Assembly (NCBI GenBank): GCA_051960855.1 | Contig: JBQCDV010000012.1 | Span: 1-14,126 of the forward strand | DNA length: 14,126 nucleotides | Reading direction: 5' to 3' | Origin: JBQCDV01 sp051960855 | GTDB lineage: Bacteria > Actinomycetota > Actinomycetes > JAJZTN01 | Program-made: the position numbers and the translations under genes | Part shown: positions 13,411 to 14,126 of the stretch, piece after piece | How positions within the stretch are numbered: position 1 is the stretch's first letter | Layout of the letters: every line of letters begins with the position of its first letter | The notes under the pieces: generated by a model | The model's database searches: none | Told to the model about the DNA's origin: nothing | The model's input: the letters and a program-made list of their open reading frames with translations, nothing else

Positions 13411-14126
13411 GTGACGACCCTCGACCCGCCCTTCGACTCCACCATCCCCACAGCTGGCGCGGCGGCAGGTGCACCGGACGCCGCCCCTGAGCCGGCGGTT
13501 GGTCCCCTACCCGGCAGCGGGGGCGAGGGCCGTCCCCGGGACGGGGAGGTGGGGCACGTCGTCGTGCTCTCCGGTGGTCTCTCCCACGAGCGTGACGTGT
13601 CCCTGCGCTCCGGCCGACGCCTGGCCGACGCGCTCCGCTCCCACGGCGTCGACGTGAGCGAGATCGACGCGACCAGTGACCTGGTCGCTCGGTTGCGGAG
13701 GGAACCCGACCCGGTCGTCATCTCGGCTCTGCACGGCACGAGTGGTGAGGACGGCTCGGTCGCCGCCGTCCTTGAGCTGCTGGGGCTGCCCTTCGTCGGC
13801 AGCAGCGCTGCGGCGTGCCGGACGACATGGGACAAGGCGCTTGCCAAGCAGGTGGTGTCGGAGTCCGTCGGCTTCCGAGACGCGGGCGGCGTCATTGCCC
13901 CTTCCGTGGTCCTCACCCAAGCGGCCGTGCGTGACCTCGGTGCGCGATCGCTGCTGCAGGAGGCGGTGCAGCGCCTCGGACTGCCGCTGGTCGTGAAGCC
14001 CGTCCACGGCGGCTCCTCATTGGGCGTCACCGTGGTGACGGACGTCGCTGACATTCCGACGGCCCTCGTCACCGCCTTCGCCTACGACGACGAGGTCATG
14101 CTCGAGCCGCGCGTGGTCGGCACGGA
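13411..14126 (+). CDS. D-alanine--D-alanine ligase family protein, 3'-partial
   Basis: N-terminal 238 codons of an ATP-grasp ligase of the Ddl family, which joins two D-alanines for the peptidoglycan stem peptide; the window ends inside it. After a Pro/Ala/Gly-rich leader of about 46 residues come HVVVLSGGLSHERDVSLRSGRRLADAL (usual form LFGGxSxEHEVSLxSA), VISALHGTSGEDGSVAAVLELLGLPFVGSSAAAC, TTWDKALAK and the ATP-binding LPLVVKPVHGGSSLGVT. The start GTG 13411 has GGAG at 13398-13401; GTG 13390 and GTG 13549 (just before the fold, after GGGGA) are alternatives. SGGLSHERD departs from the usual FGGxSSEHE wording, so a divergent Ddl or another dipeptide ligase is possible. No ddl symbol is given because a second, canonical ddl may exist elsewhere in the genome. 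Confidence 0.85.
   Translation, partial: MTTLDPPFDSTIPTAGAAAGAPDAAPEPAVGPLPGSGGEGRPRDGEVGHVVVLSGGLSHERDVSLRSGRRLADALRSHGVDVSEIDATSDLVARLRREPDPVVISALHGTSGEDGSVAAVLELLGLPFVGSSAAACRTTWDKALAKQVVSESVGFRDAGGVIAPSVVLTQAAVRDLGARSLLQEAVQRLGLPLVVKPVHGGSSLGVTVVTDVADIPTALVTAFAYDDEVMLEPRVVGT

Noticed and set aside
1..14126. tRNA, rRNA, insertion sequence or integrated element
   Set aside because: No cloverleaf-like or rRNA sequence, transposase or integrase was seen, and composition is even across the window.

Overview
The window is 14.1 kb of very GC-rich DNA. Coding density is high, GTG starts are frequent, and several stop/start pairs overlap by 4 bp. The gene order is the conserved actinobacterial block beside oriC and corresponds to Mycobacterium tuberculosis Rv3909-Rv3916c: DUF6049 protein, murJ, pseudokinase, sigM, anti-SigM, trxB, trxA, cwlM, and a GNAT protein on the opposite strand. 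The split murJ/pseudokinase and the aminotransferase plus D-Ala-D-Ala-ligase-like pair suggest a Micrococcales actinomycete, possibly of the Intrasporangiaceae/Dermatophilaceae type. That placement is from memory of gene order and is low confidence. Base composition looks even throughout, and I see no insertion sequence, phage, tRNA, rRNA or CRISPR.

Layout. Positions 1-8214 hold six same-strand genes with envelope roles. They are a large DUF6049 membrane protein (5' end outside the window), the lipid II flippase MurJ, a small single-pass pilin-like protein, a membrane pseudokinase with an outer discoidin-like domain, ECF sigma factor SigM, and its zinc-finger membrane anti-sigma factor. Positions 8215-8360 are a regulatory gap with six degenerate 12-13 bp repeats, a housekeeping-like promoter and a perfect match to the SigR/SigH thiol-stress promoter. 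Positions 8361-11072 hold trxB, trxA and the CwlM-type amidase/MurA regulator; cwlM probably starts at a CTG overlapping the trxA stop. A 77 bp convergent gap carries a 15 bp tandem repeat that can fold into a terminator-like hairpin. On the minus strand are a GNAT acetyltransferase and, directly upstream, a candidate 38-codon leader ORF. Positions 11998-14126 run forward again with a fold-type I PLP aminotransferase and the start of a D-Ala-D-Ala-ligase-type ATP-grasp enzyme cut by the window end.

How the genes work together. Most serve cell-wall precursor supply and its control: MurJ moves lipid II, the pseudokinase and CwlM are phosphorylation-controlled regulators in mycobacteria, and the ligase family makes the D-Ala-D-Ala end of the stem peptide. 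SigM/anti-SigM is an envelope/stress switch, and thioredoxin/thioredoxin reductase is the disulfide-stress system. I do not find a wholly new system. The less-described elements are the two short tandem repeats, the possible dual start of trxB, the leader ORF, the mucin-like insert in the DUF6049 protein, the separate pilin-like gene and the aminotransferase-ligase pair.
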